DNA of 10,432 bases, from positions 1 through 10,432 of the forward strand of contig CAMEAW010000092.1 of assembly GCA_945911685.1 (NCBI GenBank), written 5' to 3'. Position 1 is the first letter of the stretch. Every line of letters starts with the position of its first letter. The position numbers were made by a program, and so were the translations under genes. Under the pieces are notes generated by a model. That model did no database searches and was not told the DNA's origin. It saw nothing but the letters and a program-made list of their open reading frames with translations. This document shows, piece after piece, positions 1-7,852 of the stretch. Source of the stretch: Bordetella parapertussis (GTDB lineage: Bacteria > Pseudomonadota > Gammaproteobacteria > Burkholderiales > Burkholderiaceae_B).

Positions 1-536
1 AAACTTGAGCCGCGATGATGCGCAAGCTTTTCAAGGTCAACGGTCGAACTGAGCGAGTGAACCACTTCAGTTTTTCCAGAGCCGGTCAGCCCAGACACCA
101 ATACAAAGTCAGACGCGTCGATATATTTAGCCAGCGATTCGATCAAAAACGTGCGCATCGCTTTATAGCCGCCCACGATGCGCGGGTATTCGATTCCTGC
201 CTCAGCGAGCCAGCTTTGCGAAATGCGCGAGCGCAGCCCACCTCGAAAGCAGTAGAGATAACCTTCGGGGTGCGCTTGCGCAAATGCTTTCCATTGCGTC
301 ACGCGGGCTGCTTTAATATCCCCTGACACCAACTCGTGTCCGAGCTTGATGGCAGCGTCTTGGTTGACCTGCTTATAGCGCAGGCCGACTTGATGACGCT
401 CATCGTCATTCATGAGCGGAAGATTGCTGGCACTCGGAAATGCGCCCTGTTCAAATTCGATCGGCGCGCGTACATCTAGGAGCGCAACCTCCTGTTTAAA
501 AAGAGAAGCAAAGTCATCTGTATCCGGACGCGTCAT
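1..536 (-). CDS. mnmH: tRNA 2-selenouridine synthase MnmH/SelU, N-terminal part (runs off left edge)
   Basis: This is the first 178 complete codons of a tRNA 2-selenouridine synthase. The enzyme replaces sulfur by selenium (via a geranylated intermediate in the well-studied case) at the wobble 2-thiouridine of certain tRNAs, using selenophosphate from SelD. An N-terminal rhodanese domain is visible: residues 20-30 read [11 protein letters not shown], and the presumed catalytic Cys96 sits in the motif YCFRGGLRS (94-103 region). A P-loop, GLTGSGKT, follows at 149-156 at the start of the ATPase-like domain, and the last visible residues LAHHRGSS match the conserved family stretch after it. The ATG (complement of 534-536) overlaps the stop of the upstream peptidase gene in an ATGA arrangement, which supports this start and suggests translational coupling. 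The C-terminal half lies outside the window, so intactness cannot be judged. Confidence 0.93.
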   Translation of the reverse strand, partial: MTRPDTDDFASLFKQEVALLDVRAPIEFEQGAFPSASNLPLMNDDERHQVGLRYKQVNQDAAIKLGHELVSGDIKAARVTQWKAFAQAHPEGYLYCFRGGLRSRISQSWLAEAGIEYPRIVGGYKAMRTFLIESLAKYIDASDFVLVSGLTGSGKTEVVHSLSSTVDLEKLAHHRGSS

Positions 537-2326
537 AAAAGTGAAGTCATGGGTTTGAGTTGGCATAGCGTTTGTGCAGGGGCTGCGAGCTTAACTGAAA
601 ACTCGCGCAACTCGTCGCGCCTAAACACATGTACCTTGACGCGCTCGCCAGCGAGATGGCGTGCCAGCACACTTTCTAATGAATTGTTGACCGAGTCAAT
701 GCGTACGCCATCCAGTGCGACGAGGATATCGTGAGCCGAGAGCCCGCCTTGGTGGGCAGCGCCGTGCTCAAAGACGGTCGCAAGCACAAGCTGATCGCCT
801 TGTTTGCGCGTGCGCACATCAAGCGTTGGCAGATTACTTGTTGCTTGCCACTGCATCTCGATACCGTGTTGGGCAAAGAGCGCGCGCAAGGGTACATCTT
901 CGCGCCCATAGACCCATCTTGCGATGGGTTCTGAGATGTCGACGCCTGTGCAGTCTGATACCAGCCGCACAAAGGCTTTTTCTTTTAACCCGCGGGCGGC
1001 ACCTTGATAAAAATCGCGGCCATACTGCTCCCACAGACGCCGCATGACATCATCTAAGCTAAACGCCCCGTTGGTAGCCGTGCGGATGGTGAGATCCAAG
1101 CCCAACGCAACCAGTGAGCCCTTGGTGTAGTAGCTGACCAGTGCATTAGGAGAATTTTCGTCTTGTTTGTAGTAGCGCGACCACGCGTCAAACGAACTCT
1201 CGGCCACTGATTGTTTGTGACGGCCAGGTGTTGCAAATACCCCGCTGATTTGTTTGCCGAGTGTTTGCAAATAATCGGAGGCATTGATAACACCACTGCG
1301 CACGAGCATCAGGTCATCGTAGTAAGACGTAAATCCTTCAAAAATCCACAACAAACGCGTGTGGGTTTCTTTGGTGAGGTCGTAGGGCGCAAAGACCGCC
1401 GGTTTAATACGCTTGACGTGCCAGGTATGAAAATATTCGTGACTGACCAAACCTAAAAAGGTTTGGTAGCCCTCTGGAGTTTTCTTTTGTCCAAGCGTGG
1501 GCAGATCCTTGCGTGCGGCCATTAATGCTGTTGAGGCGCGGTGCTCAAGGCCACCGTAGCTGTCGCCCGTGACCATGGTCATAAAGACGTACTTTAGCGC
1601 AGTATCTAAAAACGGCGCCTGTACCGAGTCGGGCTCAAAAAAACGGATCTGCGTTTCGCAAATAGCTTTGACATCGCGCGCAATACGTTTGAGATCCAAG
1701 TTAGGGATCACGCCAGTAAACACCATTTCATGGGATGCACCGCACGCGTCAAAGCGCACTACCTGGGGCCTGCCCATTTCGACGGGGTGATCGATCAGGT
1801 CATCGTAATTGCGTGCTTTGTAGGCGCCAAAGCCGTTGGCGTAGTCTCTGATGACCTTGGGGCTACCGTTGGGTTGTGCGGCTTGCGGCAAGCTGGTGAA
1901 GACACGCCAGTTGACTAAAGCTGGTGCAAGCAGTGTGACCTGACAGGGGTGCTCTTCAAAGCCATGCGGTCGCAGATAGACGCTGGTGCCGTTGAAAAAG
2001 CCGTGTGTCTCATCCAGATGCGCCCCGCGCACCGAAAGATCCCAAGCGTAAACGGTGGTCGTAATGTGAAGTGGGTCAACGCAAGGTTCAACGCGCCAGC
2101 TATGGTTGTCAAGTTTAATAAGATTCAGGCGGCGATTACCCGAACGCGCAGAGATCGTTTCGACTTGGCGTGAAAAATCCCGAATCAGGTAACTGCCCGG
2201 AATCCAGGCCGGTAGCGATACGACCTGGCCTAGGGGGTTTGGTTGAGGAACCGTGAGCGTGACTCGATAGCGGTGCCCGGCTAAATCAAAAGGCTCTAAA
2301 CTGTAAATTATGGGTTTGCTTTTCAT
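533..2326 (-). CDS. M61-family metallopeptidase with C-terminal PDZ domain (glycyl-aminopeptidase family)
   Basis: The 597-residue product matches the usual length of bacterial M61 peptidases (about 600 residues). These are zinc enzymes related to gluzincins, and some members have glycyl-aminopeptidase activity. The order is an N-terminal beta-rich domain (about 1-200), a catalytic domain with GGLEHRAS (258-265), the zinc motif HEYFH (His296, Glu297, His300) followed by TWHVKRIKP, and the presumed third zinc ligand Glu330 in [12 protein letters not shown]-like domain follows at about 505-580, containing [21 protein letters not shown] see no signal peptide, so it is probably cytoplasmic. The start codon lacks a strong Shine-Dalgarno, and only 36 bp separate it from the divergent hydratase gene. 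The stop overlaps the mnmH start by four bases. The physiological substrate is unknown, and nothing links it functionally to mnmH. Confidence 0.92.
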   Translation of the reverse strand: MKSKPIIYSLEPFDLAGHRYRVTLTVPQPNPLGQVVSLPAWIPGSYLIRDFSRQVETISARSGNRRLNLIKLDNHSWRVEPCVDPLHITTTVYAWDLSVRGAHLDETHGFFNGTSVYLRPHGFEEHPCQVTLLAPALVNWRVFTSLPQAAQPNGSPKVIRDYANGFGAYKARNYDDLIDHPVEMGRPQVVRFDACGASHEMVFTGVIPNLDLKRIARDVKAICETQIRFFEPDSVQAPFLDTALKYVFMTMVTGDSYGGLEHRASTALMAARKDLPTLGQKKTPEGYQTFLGLVSHEYFHTWHVKRIKPAVFAPYDLTKETHTRLLWIFEGFTSYYDDLMLVRSGVINASDYLQTLGKQISGVFATPGRHKQSVAESSFDAWSRYYKQDENSPNALVSYYTKGSLVALGLDLTIRTATNGAFSLDDVMRRLWEQYGRDFYQGAARGLKEKAFVRLVSDCTGVDISEPIARWVYGREDVPLRALFAQHGIEMQWQATSNLPTLDVRTRKQGDQLVLATVFEHGAAHQGGLSAHDILVALDGVRIDSVNNSLESVLARHLAGERVKVHVFRRDELREFSVKLAAPAQTLCQLKPMTSLL

Positions 2327-2362
2327 ACCGCTATCTTATTTCACATTTCAGAGGATCCTCTC

Positions 2363-3139
2363 ATGAGCGAAGCTTTAGTCTTAATCGAAACGCGCGGCCG
2401 CGTCGGCCTGTTGACCCTGAATCGGCCCAAGGCGCTCAATGCCTTGAACGACGCGCTCATGAATGAGCTTGGTGCGGCGTTGCTCGCCTTTGATGCCAAC
2501 GATGAAGTCGGCTGCATTGTGATTACTGGCAGCGAGAAGGCGTTTGCGGCTGGCGCCGATATCGCAGCCATGAAAGACTGGTCTTACATGGACGTCTATC
2601 GCACCGACTACATCACCCGTAACTGGGAAACTATTCGGCGGGTGCGCAAGCCGGTGATCGCAGCGGTGGCCGGTTACGCTTTAGGCGGCGGTTGTGAGTT
2701 GGCCATGATGTGCGACTTCATTATTGCGGCTGATACTGCCAAATTTGGCCAACCCGAAATCAAGATTGGAGCGATTCCTGGCTCGGGTGGGACGCAGCGT
2801 TTGCCTCGCGCGGTTGGCAAATCAAAGGCCATGGATATGGTGTTGACCGCGCGCATGATGGACGCGACTGAAGCCGAGCGCGCAGGGCTGGTCTCTCGGG
2901 TGGTAGCGTCCGCTAGCCTGCTTGACGAGGCGATTGAGGCTGCAACCGTGATCTGCGGCATGTCTTTGCCAATGGTGATGATGGCCAAAGAGGCTGTCAA
3001 CCGTGCGTTTGAGTCCTCGCTGCACGAAGGCGTCTTATTTGAGCGCCGGCAGTTTCATGCCTGCTTTGCGACTGAAGATCAAAAAGAGGGGATGGCGGCC
3101 TTTGTTGAGAAACGTAAGCCAAACTTTAAGCATCGCTGA
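2363..3139 (+). CDS. enoyl-CoA hydratase (crotonase superfamily)
   Basis: The 258-residue product is a crotonase-fold enzyme very close to classical short-chain enoyl-CoA hydratases, which add water to trans-2-enoyl-CoA in fatty-acid beta-oxidation. The oxyanion-hole segments are present: [12 protein letters not shown] (59-70) and [10 protein letters not shown] (104-113). Both catalytic glutamates are in place, 20 residues apart: Glu112 in GGGCEL and Glu132 in FGQPEI, corresponding to Glu144 and Glu164 of the rat mitochondrial enzyme. [16 protein letters not shown] follows at 137-152. Having both glutamates favours a true hydratase over an isomerase or hydrolase of the superfamily. The ATG is preceded by GAGG at 2351-2354, inside a 12-bp palindrome. 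The gene diverges from the M61 peptidase and precedes the atp operon in the same direction. No clear terminator follows it, so some readthrough into atpI is possible. The symbols fadB, paaF and echA are avoided because the exact pathway cannot be read from sequence. Confidence 0.93.
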   Translation: MSEALVLIETRGRVGLLTLNRPKALNALNDALMNELGAALLAFDANDEVGCIVITGSEKAFAAGADIAAMKDWSYMDVYRTDYITRNWETIRRVRKPVIAAVAGYALGGGCELAMMCDFIIAADTAKFGQPEIKIGAIPGSGGTQRLPRAVGKSKAMDMVLTARMMDATEAERAGLVSRVVASASLLDEAIEAATVICGMSLPMVMMAKEAVNRAFESSLHEGVLFERRQFHACFATEDQKEGMAAFVEKRKPNFKHR

Positions 3140-3183
3140 GCCCCGACCCTTGGTGTAACAGCGCCAGTTGCTCCTAGAGAAGC

Positions 3184-3251
3184 CAAAGCCTGCGCAAAGC
3201 CTCTAAGGGTTTGCATGGGGGCGTAAAGTTGGATATAATGCGCAGGCTTTG
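3184..3251. repeat. Perfect 13-bp inverted repeat framing the atp promoter
   Basis: The left arm at 3184-3196 (CAAAGCCTGCGCA) and the right arm at 3239-3251 (TGCGCAGGCTTTG) are exact reverse complements. The 42-bp spacer contains the -35 hexamer and the first five bases of the -10 hexamer. Arm centres are 55 bp apart, about five helical turns. Each arm holds the self-complementary core TGCGCA. The left arm is followed by a second AAAGCC (3196-3201), 11 bp after the first at 3185-3190. The position suggests a regulatory protein site, but no known factor is recognised. Confidence 0.75.
3211..3239 (+). promoter_or_regulatory. Predicted sigma70-type promoter of the atp operon
   Basis: A perfect -10 hexamer, TATAAT (3234-3239), lies 17 bp downstream of a moderate -35, TTGCAT (3211-3216). 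Transcription would start near 3246, giving a leader of only about 19 nt before the GTG of atpI. The site lies in the non-coding stretch after the hydratase gene and just before the nine-gene atp operon, where a promoter is expected. The strong -10 fits high constitutive expression. Confidence 0.8.
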
Positions 3252-3264
3252 CTGTGAGAGAAAA

Positions 3265-3702
3265 GTGTACGAAGCCGAATCCGCAGAAAAGATTGCCCTG
3301 ACTCTTGCAGAACGACAGCAAATCGATCATCGCGCACGGCGAGATTTGGTCGATGTGGTGGTGTCCCAAATTTTGTCGGGGCTATTAATTGCAGTGATTT
3401 GTTGGGTTGTGGCAAGTCGTTCGGCGGCGATGTCTTCACTTGCCGGCACTGGAGCCTATGTGTTGCCCAACGCGGTTTTTGCGTTAAGGCTGTGGCTGTC
3501 GACCTACCGTCCAGGCGGGGCTAGTCCAGAATTGTTTTTTATTGGCGAGTTTTTAAAGATTGGCGCCACAATTTTGTTGTTGTGGTTAGTTGCTTGGCTT
3601 GGTGTTGATCAAGTGCAGTGGCCGGCGGTACTGGTGGGTTTGGTGGCGGCGCTGAAAGGCTATGCGATCTTGTTGGTGATAAAAGGCTCTCGAGCCAAAT
3701 GA
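3265..3702 (+). CDS. atpI: ATP synthase subunit I (AtpI), c-ring assembly factor
   Basis: The 145-residue, strongly hydrophobic protein begins the atp operon, as AtpI does in most proteobacteria. AtpI-type proteins are not part of the finished enzyme but are linked to c-ring assembly. Four membrane segments can be seen at about 29-50, 60-79, 90-112 and 117-139, with the conserved-looking FFIGEFLKI at 91-99 in the third. I chose the GTG at 3265 because it follows a Shine-Dalgarno (GAGAG, 3256-3260) and lies downstream of the predicted transcription start. The in-frame ATG at 3238 overlaps the -10 hexamer, and the in-frame TTG at 3211 is the -35 itself, so neither should be transcribed. Beta-proteobacterial AtpI sequences diverge strongly, so the call leans partly on position and topology. 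Confidence 0.85.
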   Translation: MYEAESAEKIALTLAERQQIDHRARRDLVDVVVSQILSGLLIAVICWVVASRSAAMSSLAGTGAYVLPNAVFALRLWLSTYRPGGASPELFFIGEFLKIGATILLLWLVAWLGVDQVQWPAVLVGLVAALKGYAILLVIKGSRAK

Positions 3703-3749
3703 ATCGTACGGGTCGGCTGAAACAGCGGGCTTTTTATTAACAAGCATTT

Positions 3750-3765
3750 CAGCGTCTCGACGCTG
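3750..3765 (+). other. Short stem-loop between atpI and atpB
   Basis: CAGCGT (3750-3755) pairs with ACGCTG (3760-3765) around a CTCG tetraloop. It has no following U-tract, so it is not an intrinsic terminator. It lies 31 nt before the atpB start in the 94-nt atpI-atpB gap. It could modulate atpB translation or transcript processing, but a 6-bp stem of this kind can arise by chance. Confidence 0.35.
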
Positions 3766-3796
3766 TGTTTGGTCAAGATGCAAAGTAGAGATCAAT

Positions 3797-4678
3797 ATGG
3801 CTGCTGAAAGTGGTGTATCGCCTCAGGCTGAATATATTCAGCACCATTTGGTGCATTACAACAATCTAGGCGAAAAGCAAGGCGCAATCGCTGATTTCAG
3901 CGTCATCAACTACGACACCGTTTTTTGGTCTAGTTTGACTGGCTTAATTGTTGTGTTGGTGATGTGGTTGGCAGCTCGGCGCGCAACGTCTGGTGTCCCA
4001 AGTCGCTTTCAAAGCGCCGTTGAAATGTTAATCGATATGGTTGATCAGCAGGCGCGCAGTATTGTGCCGAGTGAGGCCACGCGAAAATTTGTCTCTCCCC
4101 TGGCTTTGACAGTGTTTGTTTGGATCATTTTGATGAACGTGCTCGACTTGATTCCAGTCGATCTTCCACATCAAATATTTCATCTGTTCGGATTGGGCGA
4201 AAAGGTCGGCGATCCTTTACATTTCCACCGTATCCTCCCTACTGCAGACCTGAATGCGCCAATGGGTATGGCGATGGGCGTGTTGCTGCTGATGTTCTAC
4301 TACGGCATCAAAATTAAAAACCCAGTTGGTTTTGTGAAAGAGTTGTTCACAGCCCCGTTTCACGGTCACGGTTTCACTGCGGTGCTTTTGGCGCCAGCAA
4401 ATTTGTTACTGAATGTGATTGAGTATGCGGCTAAGTCTGTCTCGCTAGGCATGCGGTTGTTTGGCAACATGTTCGCCGGTGAACTTGTATTTATGCTGAT
4501 CGCTTTGCTTGGTGGTGCCTGGACCGGCTTTAACGTGATGAGTGTCAGCTTGGGCATTGGCCATATTTTGGCGGGCTCAATTTGGGCGCTCTTTCATATT
4601 TTGATTGTTTTGTTGCAGGGTTTTATTTTCATGATGCTGACGCTGGTGTATATCGGACAGGCTCACGAAGGGCATTAA
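3797..4678 (+). CDS. atpB: F1Fo ATP synthase subunit a
   Basis: Subunit a is the membrane stator protein whose half-channels carry protons to and from the c-ring. The 293-residue product has several hydrophobic segments (about 44-60, 102-120, 154-171, 195-212, 223-245 and 255-288). The essential arginine is Arg220 in [15 protein letters not shown] (216-230), matching Arg210 of E. coli. Also present are Asn224, Glu229, His267 in WALFHILIV and Gln274 in LLQGFIFMM, matching E. coli Asn214, Glu219, His245 and Gln252. The glutamate preceding the arginine is Glu209 (NVIEYAAK) rather than at the position equivalent to E. coli Glu196, a placement I take as family variation rather than loss. A weak Shine-Dalgarno (about 3786-3790) precedes the ATG. 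The gene lies 94 nt after atpI. Confidence 0.98.
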   Translation: MAAESGVSPQAEYIQHHLVHYNNLGEKQGAIADFSVINYDTVFWSSLTGLIVVLVMWLAARRATSGVPSRFQSAVEMLIDMVDQQARSIVPSEATRKFVSPLALTVFVWIILMNVLDLIPVDLPHQIFHLFGLGEKVGDPLHFHRILPTADLNAPMGMAMGVLLLMFYYGIKIKNPVGFVKELFTAPFHGHGFTAVLLAPANLLLNVIEYAAKSVSLGMRLFGNMFAGELVFMLIALLGGAWTGFNVMSVSLGIGHILAGSIWALFHILIVLLQGFIFMMLTLVYIGQAHEGH

Positions 4679-4725
4679 AAGTTAATTGAAAGGTGCTGTT
4701 GCTTGATCAAAAAAGTGAATGGCGC

Positions 4726-5028
<303 letters not shown>

Positions 5029-5040
5029 TGTATGTACCTG

Positions 5041-5061
5041 CCAGCTTCGGTATGAAGCTGG
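5041..5061 (+). other. Stem-loop downstream of atpE (first of two)
   Basis: CCAGCTTC (5041-5048) pairs perfectly with GAAGCTGG (5054-5061) around a GGTAT loop, extendable outward by two wobble pairs. It begins 12 nt after the atpE stop. No U-run follows, so termination by itself is unlikely. A role in protecting the atpE 3' end or in transcript processing is an inference. Confidence 0.65.
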
Positions 5062-5066
5062 TGAAT

Positions 5067-5094
5067 CCACCGTTTGCAGGCTTGTTGGCGGTGG
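5067..5094 (+). other. Stem-loop downstream of atpE (second of two)
   Basis: CCACCG (5067-5072) pairs with CGGTGG (5089-5094). Two inner U-G wobbles are possible, leaving a loop of about 12 nt. It starts five bases after the first stem-loop, so the pair could form a tandem structure in the atpE-atpF gap. No U-tract follows. Confidence 0.45.
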
Positions 5095-5157
5095 CTCATT
5101 GATCTGTGCTCTTAGACATTTTGTCGACTGAGCTCAAGTTGTAATAGGGAAACGACC

Positions 5158-5628
5158 GTGAATCTGAACGCGACGATCTTTTTCCAGATGATCGTGTTCT
5201 TTGTCTTGGCGTGGGTCACGATGAAATTCATCTGGCCCCCTTTGACGAAGGCAATCGACGAGCGACGCCAAAAAATCGCTGAAGGCTTAGCTGCTGCCGA
5301 AAAAGGCAAAGCAGACTTGGCTCAGGCTCAGGCGCGAGTTGGTTTGATCGAGGCATCTGCGAAATCTGAATTACATGCACGCATGACGGATGCTGAGAAG
5401 CACGCAACGCAGATCATTGAGCAGGCGCGTGCTGAGGCTGAAATTGAGCGTGCGCGCATCTTGGCGCAGGCGAAGCAGGATGCCGCCCAAGAAGTCACAC
5501 GTGCTCGCGATGCCCTGCGCAATGACGTAGCCAATTTGGCTGTGAAAGGTGCCGAGCAAATCCTGAAGCGTGAAGTTAACGCAAGTGCTCACGCCGAGCT
5601 GCTCACGCAGCTTAAGGCTCAGCTTTAA
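5158..5628 (+). CDS. atpF: F1Fo ATP synthase subunit b
   Basis: Subunit b forms the peripheral stalk, anchored in the membrane and reaching to the top of F1 to hold the stator still. The 156-residue product equals the E. coli length. It has one N-terminal membrane helix (about 5-24), the hinge FIWPPL (24-29), conserved Arg36, then a long charged, alanine-rich coiled coil (about 35-125) and the C-terminal region [14 protein letters not shown] that contacts subunit delta. The GTG start is chosen because it yields MNLNATI, identical to the start of E. coli subunit b, and because AGGGA (5146-5150) lies seven bases upstream. A GTG start after the 129-nt structured gap fits lower synthesis of b (two copies) than c. 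It is followed 15 nt later by atpH. Confidence 0.97.
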   Translation: MNLNATIFFQMIVFFVLAWVTMKFIWPPLTKAIDERRQKIAEGLAAAEKGKADLAQAQARVGLIEASAKSELHARMTDAEKHATQIIEQARAEAEIERARILAQAKQDAAQEVTRARDALRNDVANLAVKGAEQILKREVNASAHAELLTQLKAQL

Positions 5629-5643
5629 ACTCAGGGATACGCC

Positions 5644-6183
5644 ATGGCAGAACTTTCCACCCTCGCGCGCCCGTACTCTGAGGCCTTGTTTGCTGTTGCC
5701 AAAGGTAACAGTGGTGGTCTGGGCGTTTGGGCTGAGCAAGCACAACGGCTAGCGCAAGTGGCGGCTAATGGTAATGTGCGTTCGGCGATGGCCGATCCGC
5801 GTTTAACTAATACGCAGCGTGCCGATATCTTCTTAAGTTTGGTGCAGCCAGCGGTCGACAAGCATTTTAAAAACTTTGTCGAATTGCTAATTGCGAACGG
5901 CCGGTTGTTACTTTTGCCGCAAATCGCACAGCAATTTCAAGCCCTCAAAGACGAAGCTGAGGGTGTGGCGCAAGCAAATATCACCAGCGCATTTCCGATG
6001 TCTGAAGATCAGATCTCACAACTCATTGCGTTGTTAGAACCGAAATTCGGTCTCAAGCTAAAGCCCCACGTAACCGTAGATGCCGCCTTAATTGGTGGAG
6101 TCCGCGTGCTCGTGGGTGACCACGTACTCGATACATCCGTGCAAGCTCAGTTAGTACGCATGCGCGACACGCTGGCGGCTTAA
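5644..6183 (+). CDS. atpH: F1Fo ATP synthase subunit delta
   Basis: Subunit delta caps the F1 head and joins it to subunit b (it is the homologue of mitochondrial OSCP). The 179-residue product is near the usual 177-180. The N-terminal helical domain starts [15 protein letters not shown] (5-19), a typical opening. The C-terminal signature [16 protein letters not shown] lies at 151-166, followed by [11 protein letters not shown]. The ATG follows AGGGA in the 15-nt gap after atpF, so translation is probably coupled to it. Confidence 0.97.
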   Translation: MAELSTLARPYSEALFAVAKGNSGGLGVWAEQAQRLAQVAANGNVRSAMADPRLTNTQRADIFLSLVQPAVDKHFKNFVELLIANGRLLLLPQIAQQFQALKDEAEGVAQANITSAFPMSEDQISQLIALLEPKFGLKLKPHVTVDAALIGGVRVLVGDHVLDTSVQAQLVRMRDTLAA

Positions 6184-6214
6184 CCGTCAGTTAAAAGATT
6201 TCAGGAGTCTGAAC

Positions 6215-7756
6215 ATGCAACTCAATCCGTCAGAGATTAGCGAAATTCTCAAGAGCCGAATCGAAGGTTTGGGCACTTCGTCCGACATTCGTACACAGGG
6301 CACGGTCGTTTCCGTGACCGACGGCATCACTCGTATTCACGGTCTTTCAGACGCGATGCAAGGTGAAATGCTTGAGTTCCCAAACAATGTGTTTGGTTTG
6401 GCCTTGAACCTCGAGCGCGACTCTGTTGGCGCCGTGGTTTTGGGTGACTATACGGGTATTTCTGAAGGCGATCCAGTTAAAACAACGGGTCGCATTCTTG
6501 AGGTTCCAGTTGGCCCCGAGTTGCTCGGTCGCGTGGTTAACGCCTTGGGCGTGCCAATCGACGGCAAGGGCCCGGTTAATGCTAAAGAAACCGACATTAT
6601 CGAAAAAGTGGCGCCTGGCGTGATTGCGCGTCAATCTGTGTCGCAGCCAATGCAAACTGGCTTGAAGTCAATTGATGCAATGGTGCCAATCGGACGCGGC
6701 CAGCGTGAGTTGATTATTGGTGATCGTCAAACAGGCAAAACCGCTGTTGCCGTTGATGCCATCATTAATCAAAAAGGTAAAAACGTTAAGTGTATTTACG
6801 TTGCGATTGGTCAAAAGGCTTCAACGATTAATAACGTGCTGCGTAAGCTCGAAGAGCACGGCGCAATGGAATACACCACAATTGTTGCCGCAACGGCGTC
6901 TGACTCGGCTGCAATGCAGTACTTGTCAGCGTACGCTGGTTGCACCATGGGTGAATATTTCCGCGATCGCGGCGAAGACGCCCTGATTGTTTATGACGAT
7001 TTGACCAAACAGGCTTTTGCTTATCGCCAAGTGTCACTACTGCTGCGTCGTCCGCCAGGTCGCGAAGCTTACCCGGGCGATGTGTTTTATCTTCACTCAC
7101 GTTTGCTTGAACGCGCTGCACGCGTGAACGAAGCTTATGTCGAGAAGTTCACCAAAGGTGCCGTTAAAGGCAAAACGGGTTCATTGACTGCATTGCCAAT
7201 TATCGAAACCCAAGCGGGTGACGTGTCTGCTTTCGTGCCGACTAACGTGATTTCGATTACTGACGGTCAGATCTTTCTTGAAACAGACTTGTTTAATGCC
7301 GGTGTGCGCCCTGCTATTAACGCCGGTATTTCGGTATCGCGTGTGGGTGGTGCGGCTCAAACGAAGATCATTAAAAAGCTGTCTGGCGGTATTCGTACCG
7401 ACTTGGCCCAGTATCGTGAATTGGCGGCTTTCGCACAGTTTGCGTCTGACCTTGACGATGCAACGCGCCGCCAACTTGAGCGCGGTAAGCGCGTGGTTGA
7501 GCTCTTGAAGCAACCGCAATACCAGCCTCTGCAAGTCTGGGAACTTGGTGTGATCTTGTTTGCTGCGAATAATGGCTATCTTGATGATGTTGAGGTTTCA
7601 AGTGTCTTGCCGTTTGAGAAAGGTCTGAAAGATCACCTCAAAAACAAAAACGCTGCAATGATCGAACGCATTGAAAGTTCAAAAGAGTTGTCTAAGGATG
7701 ACGAGGCTGAACTTGTTGTTGCGTTGACCGAATTCAAAAAGCACGGCACGTTCTAA
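6215..7756 (+). CDS. atpA: F1Fo ATP synthase subunit alpha
   Basis: Subunit alpha is the regulatory, non-catalytic nucleotide-binding subunit of the alpha3beta3 head. The 513-residue product has the same length as E. coli AtpA, with equivalent positions: the P-loop GDRQTGKT at 169-176 (Lys175) and the arginine finger Arg376 in SVSRVGGAA (373-381). The beta-barrel domain covers about 1-95, the nucleotide-binding domain about 95-380, including [11 protein letters not shown] (257-267) and [14 protein letters not shown] (278-291), and the helical C-terminal domain the rest. AGGAG (6203-6207) sits seven bases before the ATG, 31 nt after atpH. No anomalies are visible. Confidence 0.99.
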   Translation: MQLNPSEISEILKSRIEGLGTSSDIRTQGTVVSVTDGITRIHGLSDAMQGEMLEFPNNVFGLALNLERDSVGAVVLGDYTGISEGDPVKTTGRILEVPVGPELLGRVVNALGVPIDGKGPVNAKETDIIEKVAPGVIARQSVSQPMQTGLKSIDAMVPIGRGQRELIIGDRQTGKTAVAVDAIINQKGKNVKCIYVAIGQKASTINNVLRKLEEHGAMEYTTIVAATASDSAAMQYLSAYAGCTMGEYFRDRGEDALIVYDDLTKQAFAYRQVSLLLRRPPGREAYPGDVFYLHSRLLERAARVNEAYVEKFTKGAVKGKTGSLTALPIIETQAGDVSAFVPTNVISITDGQIFLETDLFNAGVRPAINAGISVSRVGGAAQTKIIKKLSGGIRTDLAQYRELAAFAQFASDLDDATRRQLERGKRVVELLKQPQYQPLQVWELGVILFAANNGYLDDVEVSSVLPFEKGLKDHLKNKNAAMIERIESSKELSKDDEAELVVALTEFKKHGTF

Positions 7757-7769
7757 CGAACCCGCTATC

Positions 7770-7804
7770 GGATCATCGCTGGCAATTGCTGTCAGAGGTG
7801 ATCC
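7770..7804 (+). other. Large imperfect stem-loop between atpA and atpG
   Basis: GGATCATC (7770-7777) pairs with GGTGATCC (7797-7804), with one wobble. After a single G-A mismatch (7778/7796), CTGGCA (7779-7784) pairs with TGTCAG (7790-7795), also with one wobble, closing an ATTGC loop. That gives about 14 paired positions in a 35-nt element, 13 nt after the atpA stop. No U-tract follows, so it is not a standard terminator. It may protect the upstream mRNA or mark a processing site. Confidence 0.65.
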
Positions 7805-7813
7805 AAAGCAAAT

Positions 7814-7842
7814 GGTCTGATACCTGAATGCAGGTCTGACAC
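7814..7842 (+). repeat. Short direct repeat and mini-hairpin before atpG
   Basis: GGTCTGATAC (7814-7823) recurs as GGTCTGACAC (7833-7842) with one difference and a 19-bp period. Between and overlapping them, ACCTG (7822-7826) can pair with CAGGT (7831-7835) around AATG. The element ends at the atpG Shine-Dalgarno (AGGAAG, 7843-7848). It is small, and its significance is uncertain. Confidence 0.3.
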
Positions 7843-7852
7843 AGGAAGCGAA

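Noticed and set aside
15..326. Plus-strand open frame at the left edge
   Set aside because: It lies antisense to mnmH, whose protein matches its family over the whole stretch.
3140..3183. Terminator for the enoyl-CoA hydratase gene
   Set aside because: No stem of useful length followed by a T-run could be found between the stop codon and the atp promoter region.
3714..3738. GCTG-AAA-CAGC followed by GGGCTTTTTATT as a terminator between atpI and atpB
   Set aside because: The stem is only four base pairs, and the intervening GGGC does not extend it. It is too weak to call.
5111..5150. Internal promoter before atpF (TTGTCG and TAATAG)
   Set aside because: The spacing is 15 bp and both hexamers match poorly.
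6347..7534. Long open frames on the minus strand opposite atpA
   Set aside because: They overlap a fully conserved gene, have no recognisable protein content, and follow from the codon bias of atpA.
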